Origin: Thioalkalicoccus limnaeus
GTDB taxonomy: Bacteria > Pseudomonadota > Gammaproteobacteria > Chromatiales > Chromatiaceae
Assembly (NCBI RefSeq): GCF_041197575.1
Contig: NZ_JBDKXB010000002.1
Span: forward strand, 124,001-188,000
DNA: 64,000 bases
Direction: 5' to 3'
Shown here: piece after piece, positions 45,452-54,434 of the stretch
Position numbering within the stretch: the first letter of the stretch is position 1
How the letters are laid out: every line of letters begins with the position of its first letter
The notes under the pieces: generated by a model
Seen by the model: the letters and a program-made list of their open reading frames with translations, nothing else
Databases searched by the model: none
What the model was told of the DNA's origin: nothing
Made by a program: the position numbers and the translations under genes

Positions 45452-45847
45452 ATGCCGCTTGCGACGACCCCGTGCCCCTGTGGCGGTCCACGCCCGTTCG
45501 ACCGTTGCTGCGGTCCAGCCCTGGACGCTGGGATCCCACCGCCGACCGCCGAGGCCCTGATGCGCTCGCGTTATGTGGCCTACACCCTGGATAGGGCCGA
45601 CTACCTCCTCGCGACCTGGCATCCGCGCACGCGACCCCATCGTCTGGATCTGGACCGCGCACCGGTGCAGTGGCTCGGATTGAAGATCCGACGGGTCGAG
45701 GCGGGAGCACCGCAGGACCACGAGGGCATCGTCGAGTTCGTCGCCCGCTACAAGATCGGCGGGCGCGCCCATCGCCTCCAGGAGACCAGTCGTTTCCTCC
45801 AGGAAGACGGGCGCTGGTTTTATCTAGAGGCCATCCCGCCGGGCTGA
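45452..45847 (+). CDS. YchJ/UPF0225-family SEC-C-motif protein
   Basis: A 131-residue protein with an N-terminal SEC-C zinc motif (CPCGGPRPFDRCCGP) and the family's ALMRSRYVAYTL, YLLATWHPRTRP and RFLQEDGRWFYLEA. Function is unknown; the SEC-C motif binds zinc. The ATG at 45452 places the cysteines at the normal distance from the start. Confidence 0.85.
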   Translation: MPLATTPCPCGGPRPFDRCCGPALDAGIPPPTAEALMRSRYVAYTLDRADYLLATWHPRTRPHRLDLDRAPVQWLGLKIRRVEAGAPQDHEGIVEFVARYKIGGRAHRLQETSRFLQEDGRWFYLEAIPPG

Positions 45848-45975
45848 GGCATGGTCTCAGCGCAGGCTCCTCGGCGACCCGCTCAGCTCGGTGCCCGAGC
45901 CAGGCCGATCGGCGACCAGCCTGTCCAAGGCATCCCAGCAGCTCCCACTGTTCCGAGATCCTGGAAAGGTACCCC

Positions 45976-46068
45976 TTGAATCTTTGGCGCCCCGTTGATC
46001 TGGTCACTCGCAAGGCACTACGCCGAGAGTTGGCTTCTCATATCGAGCGCGAGGCGATTCGTGTCTGA
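45976..46068 (+). pseudogene. MntA-type minimal nucleotidyltransferase antitoxin, 3' fragment
   Basis: The frame RPVDLVTRKALRRELASHIE then REAIRV and a stop is the C terminus of MNT-domain antitoxins of MntA/HepT systems. The catalytic GSxxRG domain is absent upstream. Its stop overlaps the HepT start (GTGTCTGA), the usual layout. Confidence 0.55.
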
Positions 46069-46130
46069 GCCTACCGGTAGCAAACGACAGTGGGGCTTCT
46101 ACTTGGACGACATGGTGGCATTTGCAGAGT
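46061..46130 (+). pseudogene. HepT-type toxin, 5' fragment
   Basis: From a GTG overlapping the MNT stop, the frame reads SKRQWGFYLDDMVAFAE, the start of HepT/DUF86 toxins; after that the match ends and the RxxxxH catalytic region is absent. With the MNT fragment it shows that a type VII toxin-antitoxin pair once stood here. Downstream to 46,583 I see no further gene. Confidence 0.55.
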
Positions 46131-46583
46131 ACGACGAGGCGGCGCAATTCGCGACCGGCTTCATGCAAATCAACGCATGTCGGACATCTTGGTTTGTGGC
46201 GACAGGGACTCGCTGGCATCGCGCGCGGATAGCCAGACTCACCCGACGAGACAGGACGTTGTGCTTGCGGGCCAGAAGACATTGGTGTGTGAGGCCTTTT
46301 GTTCCCGACGCGGCTGAATCACCTAACGGGGAACCCCGGCTTGATGCCTCACTGCGCCATGTCAAGGCGGGTCTCAAACTTTGTTGGAACGGGGAAGCGT
46401 GCTCGAAGCGCCAGCGGCCGAAAGGCCAAGCTGTCAGGCAACCTGGTGAGCGGTCGGTGAGGGCTGTCGCAAAAGGCGTCTTGCAGATGTCACCGAGCGC
46501 GCTGGTAGACCCAGGAGCGCTATTTCGCATGGTGACTCAAACTAAGCGTGGCTTGGTTGAATGATCGTAAGATATTGATTTTA
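46131..46583. other. Gene-free stretch between the HepT relic and tRNA-Thr
   Basis: About 450 bases with no convincing frame. It adjoins the 3' end of the tRNA gene, where an attachment site would lie if the region were an integrated island, but no tRNA direct repeat was found by eye. Confidence 0.4.
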
Positions 46584-46659
<76 letters not shown>

Positions 46660-46886
46660 CGTCAAGCCGACGATTATACGCAACACCGATTAGTTAGCTC
46701 AATACGCTCGCTCGGCATTCTGCTGGTCTTTTCCAGAACCGATCTTCGGACGAGTGCTTTAGGGCTGCTGGCCATTCGCCCGAACGGCCAGACCGCCGTT
46801 GGCGCGGGCAGGGCGGGGACTGCGCCTGAGCGCGCGTCGAGCGACTGGCTGTGAAGACCACCGCTGACCTGGCGACCAGGATCGGG

Positions 46887-47834
46887 TCACGAAGCTGCGT
46901 GGTCCCGATCGACCAGTTCGCGTGGGAGCGGAAACACCACCTCTTCGCGGACGCCATCCTGTTCGGTCACGGCGGTGCCTCCCCATTCCTCGAGCCGCGC
47001 GATGACCTGTTTGACCAGGATCTCCGGGGCCGAGGCGCCGGCCGTGATCCCGACACGCGGTGCGCCGACGAGCCACTCGCGACGGATATCGGCGGGGCCA
47101 TCGATCAGGTAGGCCGGACGGCCATGCCGTTCCGCGAGTTCCCGAAGCCGATTCGAGTTGGAGCTGTTCGGCGAACCCACGACCAGGATCAGGTCGCACT
47201 GGGCCGCGAGTTCGCGGACCGCATCCTGCCGATTCTGGGTCGCGTAACAGATGTCGCTCTTCTTCGGACCCTGGATCGCTGGAAAGCGTTCGCGGAGCGC
47301 CGCGATCAGGTCCGCCGCGTCGTCGACGGACAGCGTCGTCTGGGTGACATAGGCGACCTGCTGCGGGTCGCGGACCTGAAGGGTGGGGACATCGGCCGCG
47401 CTTTCGACCAGGTGGATCACGCCGTCCCCCGGACACTGACCCAGGGTTCCCTCGACCTCCGGGTGCCCGCGGTGGCCGATCAGGACCACATCGGCGCCCT
47501 GGCGACAGTGTCGGACGACCTCGAGATGGACCTTGGTCACGAGCGGACAAGTGGCATCGAAGACGCGCAGCCCCCGGTCCGCGGCGGCCTGGCGCACGGC
47601 CTCGGAGACCCCGTGGGCGCTGAAGATCAAGGTCGCCCCATCGGGCACATCGGCCAGATCTTCGATGAAGATGGCGCCGCGGCGGCGCAGGCCGTCGACG
47701 ACGAAACGATTGTGGACGACCTCGTGCCGGACATAGATGGGTGGGCCGTAGCGTTCGAGCACCCGCTCGACGATCGCGATGGCCCGCTCGACACCGGCAC
47801 AGAAGCCCCGTGGATTGGCGACCAGGATATTCAT
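46887..47834 (-). CDS. ispH: 4-hydroxy-3-methylbut-2-enyl diphosphate reductase
   Basis: The 315-residue last enzyme of the MEP isoprenoid pathway makes IPP and DMAPP from HMBPP. It starts MNILVANPRGFCAGVERAI; three cysteines (FCAGV, DATCPLV, and QCDLIL) ligate the 4Fe-4S cluster, and the SAHG, GHPEVEGT and GSPNSSNSNRL substrate-binding motifs are intact. Length is normal. Confidence 0.96.
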   Translation of the reverse strand: MNILVANPRGFCAGVERAIAIVERVLERYGPPIYVRHEVVHNRFVVDGLRRRGAIFIEDLADVPDGATLIFSAHGVSEAVRQAAADRGLRVFDATCPLVTKVHLEVVRHCRQGADVVLIGHRGHPEVEGTLGQCPGDGVIHLVESAADVPTLQVRDPQQVAYVTQTTLSVDDAADLIAALRERFPAIQGPKKSDICYATQNRQDAVRELAAQCDLILVVGSPNSSNSNRLRELAERHGRPAYLIDGPADIRREWLVGAPRVGITAGASAPEILVKQVIARLEEWGGTAVTEQDGVREEVVFPLPRELVDRDHAAS

Positions 47835-48024
47835 GACTGCGGAGGATAGAGGATCCGGCCGCCGGCGGACAAGGTGCGATTCATGCGGTTTTCAGCGCCC
47901 TACAACGAGCTCGGCACGCGCCGACGCATTGCCGGGGGGTGGCCAGCCGACGCAGAATGTGCGCTTGCCGGCGAGCGGGACGTGATTCCCGCGCGTCGAA
48001 ACCTTGTGATCGAGAGCATGAGCC

Positions 48025-49353
48025 ATGCACGAAGCGGCCAAGGCCCCGCAGGTGGGTTTCGTCAGTTTGGGCTGTCCCAAGGCGACCGTCGATGCCGAAC
48101 GGATCCTGACCCGACTGCGGGCCGAGGGTTACGGGATCTCGCCGACCTATGCCGAGGCCGACCTGGTCATCGTCAACACCTGTGGCTTCATCGACGCGGC
48201 GGTCGAGGAGTCCCTGGACGCGATCGGCGAGGCCGTGGCCGAGCAGGGCCGGGTCATAGTGACCGGATGCCTCGGGGCGCGCGCCGATCTGGTCCGAGCG
48301 GCCTACCCGCAAGTGTTGGCCGTGACCGGCCCGCACGCGGACGCCGAGGTCATGGCGGTCGTGCGCGAGCACCTGCCCGCACCGCACGACCCCTTCCTGG
48401 ACCTGGTGCCGCCGCAGGGGATCAGGCTGACACCGGCGCACTATGCCTATCTGAAGATCGCCGAGGGCTGCGACCATCGCTGCCGTTTCTGCATCATCCC
48501 GAGCCTGCGCGGTGATCTGGTCAGCCGGCCGATCGGCGAGGTGCTCGACGAGGCGCACCGGCTCGTCGCCGCCGGCGTCCGCGAACTGCTGATTATCGCG
48601 CAGGACACCGGTGCCTACGGATCCGATCGGCGTCATGCACCGGATTTCTGGGGTGGTCGCCCGCTGCGGACCGATTTGCTGACGTTGGTCCGGACGCTTG
48701 GCGAATTGCCAGCGTGGATCCGACTGCACTACCTCTACCCCTACCCTCAGGTCGACGAGCTGGTCGCGCTGATGGCGGACGATGTGCTTCTGCCCTATCT
48801 CGACATGCCACTTCAGCACGGCAGCCCGGCGATCCTGCGCGCGATGCGCCGCCCGGCGGCGACCGAGGCCGTGCTCGAGCGTCTTGCGCGCTGGCGGGGG
48901 CGCTGCCCCGAGCTGGCGGTGCGTAGCACCTTCATCGTCGGTTTTCCCGGTGAGACGGAGCGGGACTTCGAGACCTTGCTCGACTTCCTGCGCAGCGCCC
49001 AGCTGGATCGCGTTGGCGCCTTTGCGTACTCACCGGTCGCCGGGGCCACGGCCAATGCCTTGCCCGATCCGGTGCCGGAGGAGGTCAAGCAGGAACGGCT
49101 CACCGCACTGATGGCGGTGCAGGCCGAGATCAGCCGCGCGAAGCTCGCGGCCCGCGTCGGTCGGCGGGTGACGGTGCTGATCGACGAGGTCGAAGCCGAG
49201 CAGGCCATCGCCCGTGGTCCGGGCGAAGCACCCGAGATCGACGGCGTCATCTTGATACCTGGGGACTGGGATCTGGCCCCAGGCGACTTCATCGAGGTCG
49301 AGATCACCGGATCCGACGAGCACGACCTGTGGGCCGAGCCTGTCGTCGATTGA
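48025..49353 (+). CDS. rimO: Ribosomal protein S12 methylthiotransferase
   Basis: A 442-residue radical-SAM methylthiotransferase modifying the conserved aspartate of S12. The N-terminal MTTase domain has three cysteines (LGCPKATVDAE, VNTCGFI, VTGCLGA); the radical-SAM motif is CDHRCRFC; a TRAM domain forms the C terminus. The methionine at 48025 matches family starts. Confidence 0.96.
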   Translation: MHEAAKAPQVGFVSLGCPKATVDAERILTRLRAEGYGISPTYAEADLVIVNTCGFIDAAVEESLDAIGEAVAEQGRVIVTGCLGARADLVRAAYPQVLAVTGPHADAEVMAVVREHLPAPHDPFLDLVPPQGIRLTPAHYAYLKIAEGCDHRCRFCIIPSLRGDLVSRPIGEVLDEAHRLVAAGVRELLIIAQDTGAYGSDRRHAPDFWGGRPLRTDLLTLVRTLGELPAWIRLHYLYPYPQVDELVALMADDVLLPYLDMPLQHGSPAILRAMRRPAATEAVLERLARWRGRCPELAVRSTFIVGFPGETERDFETLLDFLRSAQLDRVGAFAYSPVAGATANALPDPVPEEVKQERLTALMAVQAEISRAKLAARVGRRVTVLIDEVEAEQAIARGPGEAPEIDGVILIPGDWDLAPGDFIEVEITGSDEHDLWAEPVVD

Positions 49354-49456
49354 TGAGCCGGGGCAGCCCGGCTGCCGCGCGGCCCTGGAGAACCCGAGGC
49401 GGGTCGACAGGACACCCCCTCGGGGCGAGATGCCGAGAGCCTTATTCGCCCGACCG

Positions 49457-49657
49457 TCAGAAGGCCGCGCCGGGTTCCTTGCCCAGTCGTTTCAGAATCA
49501 CCGCGAGCGGACAAAAGCCGGTGAACGCGGACTGGAACAGGTTTGCGCCAACGAAGGCCGTGAACCAAAGCCAGTAGGGGCTGTGCAGCTGCGACAGCAG
49601 CAGCGAGATCAGGATGAAGGACCCGGCGACGGCCAGGACGATGCGTTCGATGGTCAT
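49457..49657 (-). CDS. DUF2892-type small membrane protein
   Basis: A 66-residue protein with two membrane helices (IVLAVAGSFILISLLLSQL and WLWFTAFVGANLFQSAFTGF) and CPLAVILKRLG at the end, as in the YgaP C-terminal-like DUF2892 family. Such proteins often accompany sulfur-handling rhodaneses, but none is adjacent. The ATG at 49657 is the only start that fits. Confidence 0.8.
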   Translation of the reverse strand: MTIERIVLAVAGSFILISLLLSQLHSPYWLWFTAFVGANLFQSAFTGFCPLAVILKRLGKEPGAAF

Positions 49658-49874
49658 TGCAGATTCCCCTAGACTTGACGTTGAGCGCACTTGTCGGTGC
49701 GTTGGACCGAGGCAGGCGAGATTACTGGAGCCGGTTGGAGGGGGCAACCCTTGACCTGATACAGGTGTCTGGGATGATGAGGGGTAAGGTCAGCCGGACC
49801 GCGATTCCATTCGGCATTAGGTGTTCGGTACCGCCCTGGAGCCTGAAACCTGAAACCCGACGCGGAGATCCTCC

Positions 49875-51452
49875 ATGTCAGCAAAGAACGGCGGTGGACC
49901 GGGCATGCAACAGACGGATTTCGAGCGCCTGATCGAAGGTCTTCGCGACGCGCGTGCCTATCCGCACGCGGCAGGGCGCATCGAGGCCATCGAGACGCAC
50001 ATCTCCCAGATCCTGCTCGCCGGCGACTTCGCTTACAAGCTCAAAAAGCCGGTGAATCTCGGGTTCCTGGATTTCACGACGCTCGAACGGCGCAAGTTCT
50101 TTTGCGACGAAGAGATCCGGCTCAATCGCCGTCTCGCCCCCGCGCTCTACCTCGGGGTCGAGCCGATCACCGGCCGTCTGACCCAACCACGTGTCGGCGG
50201 GGCCGGCGAGCCGCTGGAATTCGCCGTCAAGATGCGGCGCTTCCCGCAGGACGCGCTCCTGAGTCGGCGGCCGCTGACGGCCGAGCTCGTGGATCGAATC
50301 GCCGAGCGTGTCGCGGCTTTTCACGATCGAATTCCGGTGGCTCCGTCGGACAGCGGGTACGGGAGCCCGCCGGCGGTGCTTGGACCGATGCTCGACAACT
50401 TCACGCACATCCGGCCGTGCCTGACCGGTCGCGATCGCGCTCGGATCGAAGACTTGGCGGCCTGGACCCGGACACAGGCCACGGCCCTCGCCCCGCACAT
50501 CGACCGTCGTCGCGAAACGGGACACATCCGCGAGTGTCATGGTGACATGCACCGGGGCAATATCGCGATCGTCGACGACGAGGTCGTGATCTTCGACGGC
50601 ATCGAGTTCAATCCCGGCTTGCGCTGGATCGATACGGTCAGCGAAGTCGCCTTCCTGATCATGGATCTCGAGGAAAGCGGTTACCCTGTTCTCGCTCGGC
50701 GTTTCCTGAACCGCTACTTGCAGATCCGCGGCGATTACGACGGTCTGCCGCTCCTCGACCTGTACAAGGTCTATCGGGCCATGGTCCGAGCCAAGGTCAT
50801 CGCGATTCGCCTCGGCCAGGACCATCTGGGCGCCGACGAAGCCACGACCGATGGTCGCGAGCTCGCGCGCTATCTGGCGCTGGCCGAGGGCTATACGACA
50901 CCGCGCACGCCGGTACTGATCCTGACCCATGGATTGTCCGGGTCTGGCAAGAGCTCGCTCGCCGCCGCGCTGCTCGAACATCTCGATGGGGTGCAGATCC
51001 GCTCGGATGTCGAACGCAAACGCCTGTTCGGTCTCAGTGCCGATGCCGACTCGGCCGCCGCGGTCGGCAATATCTACACGGACGGGGCCTCGACGCGGAC
51101 CTATCAGCGGCTCCTCGAGCAGGCTCGGCAGATCCTGATCGCCGGACACCATGCGCTGGTCGACGCCGCCTTCATGCGTCAGGCGCAGCGAGGTCCCTTC
51201 CGCGAACTCGCCGTGCAACTGGGCTGCCGATGCCGGATTCTGTCCGTACAAGCGCCCGAGTCGGTGCTCTATCAGCGATTGGCCGACCGCCGCCGTGCCG
51301 GCCGGGATGCGTCGGAGGCCGATGGGCGGGTCCTCGCGGCCCAACTGGCGACGCGGGAGCCCTTGACGGTAGCCGAACGAACACTGTCCATCGAGGTCGA
51401 CACGACACAGGCGGTCGACCTGTCGGATCTGTGTGTGCGGATCACGGTGTGA
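49875..51452 (+). CDS. Aminoglycoside phosphotransferase-like / P-loop kinase fusion protein
   Basis: A 525-residue, two-domain protein. The N-terminal half is kinase-like (FAYKLKKPVNLGFLDFTTLE, catalytic HGDMHRGNIAIVDDEVVIFD). The C-terminal half is a P-loop ATPase/kinase (LTHGLSGSGKSSLAAALLE, about residues 350-372). This fused family is widespread in proteobacteria and of unknown substrate. An ATG at 49905 is an alternative start. Confidence 0.85.
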   Translation: MSAKNGGGPGMQQTDFERLIEGLRDARAYPHAAGRIEAIETHISQILLAGDFAYKLKKPVNLGFLDFTTLERRKFFCDEEIRLNRRLAPALYLGVEPITGRLTQPRVGGAGEPLEFAVKMRRFPQDALLSRRPLTAELVDRIAERVAAFHDRIPVAPSDSGYGSPPAVLGPMLDNFTHIRPCLTGRDRARIEDLAAWTRTQATALAPHIDRRRETGHIRECHGDMHRGNIAIVDDEVVIFDGIEFNPGLRWIDTVSEVAFLIMDLEESGYPVLARRFLNRYLQIRGDYDGLPLLDLYKVYRAMVRAKVIAIRLGQDHLGADEATTDGRELARYLALAEGYTTPRTPVLILTHGLSGSGKSSLAAALLEHLDGVQIRSDVERKRLFGLSADADSAAAVGNIYTDGASTRTYQRLLEQARQILIAGHHALVDAAFMRQAQRGPFRELAVQLGCRCRILSVQAPESVLYQRLADRRRAGRDASEADGRVLAAQLATREPLTVAERTLSIEVDTTQAVDLSDLCVRITV

Positions 51453-51533
51453 ACCGACGACGACGCACGCGTGAGACGGATGACCGCGGCGGCGGACCTT
51501 CGGGCCTGCGTGGTCGGTTAAGGCCGGGGCGGA

Positions 51534-52106
51534 TCAGGGTTCGTGAAGCAGGAGTTCGTAGCGACCGGCCTCGTCGAGTCGCAGTATGTCGCCGAAGCGC
51601 AGATCGAACTGTCCTCGTTCGCGGTCGTGCCGGAAGAATGACAGGGTTTCGCGGATCACGGGAAAGGCGAGATCGTCCCAGGGGATGTCATCGAGCGCAA
51701 AGAGCCGGACATCGAGACTCTCGGGTCCTGGGCCGAAATCCAGGTCCAGCAATCGGCTTCGGAACAGGATGTAGACCTGGTTGATCTGCGGCAGGTTGAA
51801 GAGGGCATAGGGTGCGCTGATCGCGACGCGGGCGCAGGCCTCCTCGAAGGTCTCGCGGGCGGCACCCTGCAAGGTCGATTCGCCGTTCTCCATGAACCCG
51901 GCAGGCAGTGTCCACAGGCCGCGGCGCGGTTCGATCGCCCGCCGGCACAGAAGGATCCGATCCTCCCACTCGGGGATACAGCCGACGACGACCTTGGGAT
52001 TCTGATAGTGGATTTGGCCGCATTGATCGCATACGAAGCGCGGACGGTCGTCCCCAGCAGGAATCCGCAGGATGACCGGTGCTCCGCAATGGCTGCAATA
52101 GTTCAT
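51534..52106 (-). CDS. NUDIX hydrolase
   Basis: A 190-residue protein with a zinc ribbon (CSHCGAPV ... CDQCGQIHYQNP) and a Nudix box (GFMENGESTLQGAARETFEE followed by A). The layout resembles NudC-like NADH or related pyrophosphatases without the N-terminal domain. Its start shares a base with the stop of the upstream phosphatase gene (TGATG). Confidence 0.9.
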   Translation of the reverse strand: MNYCSHCGAPVILRIPAGDDRPRFVCDQCGQIHYQNPKVVVGCIPEWEDRILLCRRAIEPRRGLWTLPAGFMENGESTLQGAARETFEEACARVAISAPYALFNLPQINQVYILFRSRLLDLDFGPGPESLDVRLFALDDIPWDDLAFPVIRETLSFFRHDRERGQFDLRFGDILRLDEAGRYELLLHEP

Positions 52107-52618
52107 CAGCGCAATGCCTTCGGGCGGACGATCGCGATCAAATGGCCGCAGCCTGGTCCGAGTCGGCTCCAGTCCTCCGGCATCTCGATGCGGGCCAGTG
52201 CCGCGGTCGGCAGCAGCTTTCCATCGTCGGGGGTCTCGACCTCATCGCCGGCCAAATGGCGAAGCAGTTCCTCGAGGCCCGGATTGTGGCCGACCAGCAA
52301 AACCAGGCGGGCCTTGCTCGGGCAGCGGGCCAGCACCTCGAGCAACTGTGGCAGATCGGCCTCGTAGACGGCCTCGTCCCAGACGACACCGCGGTCGTCG
52401 AATTCGAGGGATTTGCAGACCTTGTTCGTCGTTTGGCGGGCACGTTGTGCCGGTGAGCTCACCAGATGATCGGGCACCAGTCCCTCTCGGTATAGCCAGG
52501 TTCCGACGCGCGGCGCATCGGCCTTACCGCGCTTTGCGAGCGGACGCTCGAAATCAGAGGTGAAGGGCGCGCCCCAGTCGGATTTCGCATGACGCAGCAA
52601 CAGCAATTCGCGGGTCAT
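52106..52618 (-). CDS. SixA-like histidine phosphatase
   Basis: A 170-residue branch-1 histidine phosphatase beginning MTRELLLLRHAKSDW with the RHA(K) catalytic motif; the second histidine is in VLLVGHNPGLEELLR. SixA dephosphorylates phosphohistidine on HPt or PTS proteins, so a link to the HprK network is possible but unproven. The longer open frame upstream is not supported. Confidence 0.88.
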   Translation of the reverse strand: MTRELLLLRHAKSDWGAPFTSDFERPLAKRGKADAPRVGTWLYREGLVPDHLVSSPAQRARQTTNKVCKSLEFDDRGVVWDEAVYEADLPQLLEVLARCPSKARLVLLVGHNPGLEELLRHLAGDEVETPDDGKLLPTAALARIEMPEDWSRLGPGCGHLIAIVRPKALR

Positions 52619-52805
52619 GGCGGTCGAGTCTGTGCCTCGTGTCGCGGATTGGCCCTTGGGCGCCTGGCTGCAAACCAGGATGCCCGTGCCCGGCCTTCGC
52701 GTCCCGCCTCGAACGAGGCCCGTCACCAAGGGCGATCAGTTCCGAGTGCGCAGGGGGTGCCGGTTACCATGTCCTTTTAACATATTCGCAGCATTTTCGT
52801 CATCG

Positions 52806-53690
52806 TCAGCCTGCCTCGGCCAGCAGACGATCGATCATCTGCTGGGCTTGCGCCAGATAGCCGCCGCCAAACAGGTTCAGGTGATTGAGGACGTGATAGA
52901 GGTTGTAGAGGATCTTGCGGACCTCGTATCCGGGGTCCAGCGGCCAGGCCTCGCGATAGGCGGCGTAGAAGTCTCGGCCGAAACCGCCGAACAGTTCGGT
53001 CATCGCTAGGTCCGTTTCGCGGTCGCCATGATACACGGCCGGGTCGAAGATCACCGGCTCGCCCGCTGGTCCGTAGCCGAGATTACCGCCCCACAGATCG
53101 CCGTGGAGGAGCGACGCGGCCGGTGCATGATCGATCAAGGCTCCGAGCCGGTCGAGCAGCCGGGCACCCTGGGTCTGAAGCGATCCTCGATACCCATTGG
53201 CGGCGGCAAGCCGCAACTGGTGGCCTAATCGCCGCTCGCGCCAAAAGGTCACCCAATCGCGGTCGGGCGCATTGGGTTGTGGCGTCGAGCCGATCGTGTT
53301 GTCGCGTGTCCAGCCGTAGCGCTCCCAGGTCGTTCGATGCAAGGCGGCCAGTTGTCGCCCGGCCAGCGCCGGCCCGTCGGCTTTGGTACGTCCACCCAGC
53401 GGGATGTACTCCATGACCAGAAAGGCCCGACCAGCGGTCGCGCCGTAACACAGCGGCTGCGGAACGCGCATGGCTCCCGTCGCGGCCAGCGCGGCAAGCC
53501 CAGCGGCTTCGGCCTCGAACATCGCGACCCGCGAAGCCTCGTTCAGTTTGACGAAGAAACGGCGCTCGCCGTCGGTCAACAGGACCGAGGTATTGATGCA
53601 TCCCCCACCGAGCTGCCGCGGTGAGTCGGGCGTGAACCGCTGTCCGGTCGCGGCGGAGATCTCGGCGGCGATCGCCAACCAGTCGGTCAC
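52806..53690 (-). CDS. Fructosamine kinase family protein
   Basis: The 294-residue protein has kinase-like motifs: FFVKLNEASRVAMFEAEAAG with the ATP-binding lysine, and HGDLWGGNLGYGPAGEPVIF followed by D. It phosphorylates fructosamine or ribulosamine adducts to repair glycated proteins. It starts with GTG at 53690, four bases after the HNH gene's stop. Confidence 0.9.
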   Translation of the reverse strand: MTDWLAIAAEISAATGQRFTPDSPRQLGGGCINTSVLLTDGERRFFVKLNEASRVAMFEAEAAGLAALAATGAMRVPQPLCYGATAGRAFLVMEYIPLGGRTKADGPALAGRQLAALHRTTWERYGWTRDNTIGSTPQPNAPDRDWVTFWRERRLGHQLRLAAANGYRGSLQTQGARLLDRLGALIDHAPAASLLHGDLWGGNLGYGPAGEPVIFDPAVYHGDRETDLAMTELFGGFGRDFYAAYREAWPLDPGYEVRKILYNLYHVLNHLNLFGGGYLAQAQQMIDRLLAEAG

Positions 53691-53694
53691 GGTC

Positions 53695-54291
53695 TCAGAC
53701 GCGCGGTCGCCGTTTCAAAAGCGGGCTTGAACGCGGAAAATGGGCGTGCAGGAAGGCCATCTGATCGGCTAGGACATGACGGCCCATGAGGAAGATGTAT
53801 TCGGCATGCGTTGGCGTGAAGGGGACCGCGAGGAGCTCCAGTCCGGCGTCTTCGGGGGTGCGGCCGGCCTTGAAGTTGTTGCAGCGCACGCACGCCGTCA
53901 CGACGTTGGTCCAGCAATCCGCTCCACCCTGGCTGATCGGGCGGACATGATCGCGCGACAGCTGGCGCGCGGCGAAGCGACCGCCACAATAGAGGCAGAT
54001 GTGGTCATCACGCTGAAACAGAGTCCGGTTATTGAGGGGAGGGACGTAGTCGGCGCCGCGCTTCGTGACCGCATGCTGAACGCCCTGGGTGGCGATGATC
54101 GAATGGATCTCCAGCTCGCTGCGCTGCCGGGTGGTCGCATTGAGGCCCCCGCGCAGCCGAAACAGGGCATCACCGCAGGCGTAGGCGACCTGACCGAGGA
54201 CGTAAAGGCGAGCCGCCGCCCGGTAATCCACCCATTCCAGCGGCATACCGGCCAGATCCGTGCGCAATACCTGCTGGTTGATGTACAACAT
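53695..54291 (-). CDS. HNH endonuclease family protein
   Basis: About 198 residues with the zinc-HNH core CLYCGGRFAARQLSRDHVRP, then TNVVTACVRCNNFKAGRTPE. This conserved, chromosomal HNH family is found throughout gammaproteobacteria and its role is unknown. The ATG at 54291 (MLYINQQVLRTDLAGMPLEW) fits homologues. It is divergent from priA. Confidence 0.85.
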   Translation of the reverse strand: MLYINQQVLRTDLAGMPLEWVDYRAAARLYVLGQVAYACGDALFRLRGGLNATTRQRSELEIHSIIATQGVQHAVTKRGADYVPPLNNRTLFQRDDHICLYCGGRFAARQLSRDHVRPISQGGADCWTNVVTACVRCNNFKAGRTPEDAGLELLAVPFTPTHAEYIFLMGRHVLADQMAFLHAHFPRSSPLLKRRPRV

Positions 54292-54434
54292 GCGTCGGTT
54301 ACGGCGTCGAGACCCGCGGTCATGATACATATCTCGTGGGCATGTGCAAGCCGGATCCGCGAATACAACCCGTCCTGCGCAAAGGGTTTAGACGTCCTTC
54401 GACCTCGGCGCCGAACGATCATGAGGCCTGCGCG

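Noticed and set aside
46131..46583. A tRNA-derived attachment site next to tRNA-Thr
   Set aside because: No copy of the tRNA 3' end was found by eye in the accessory region.
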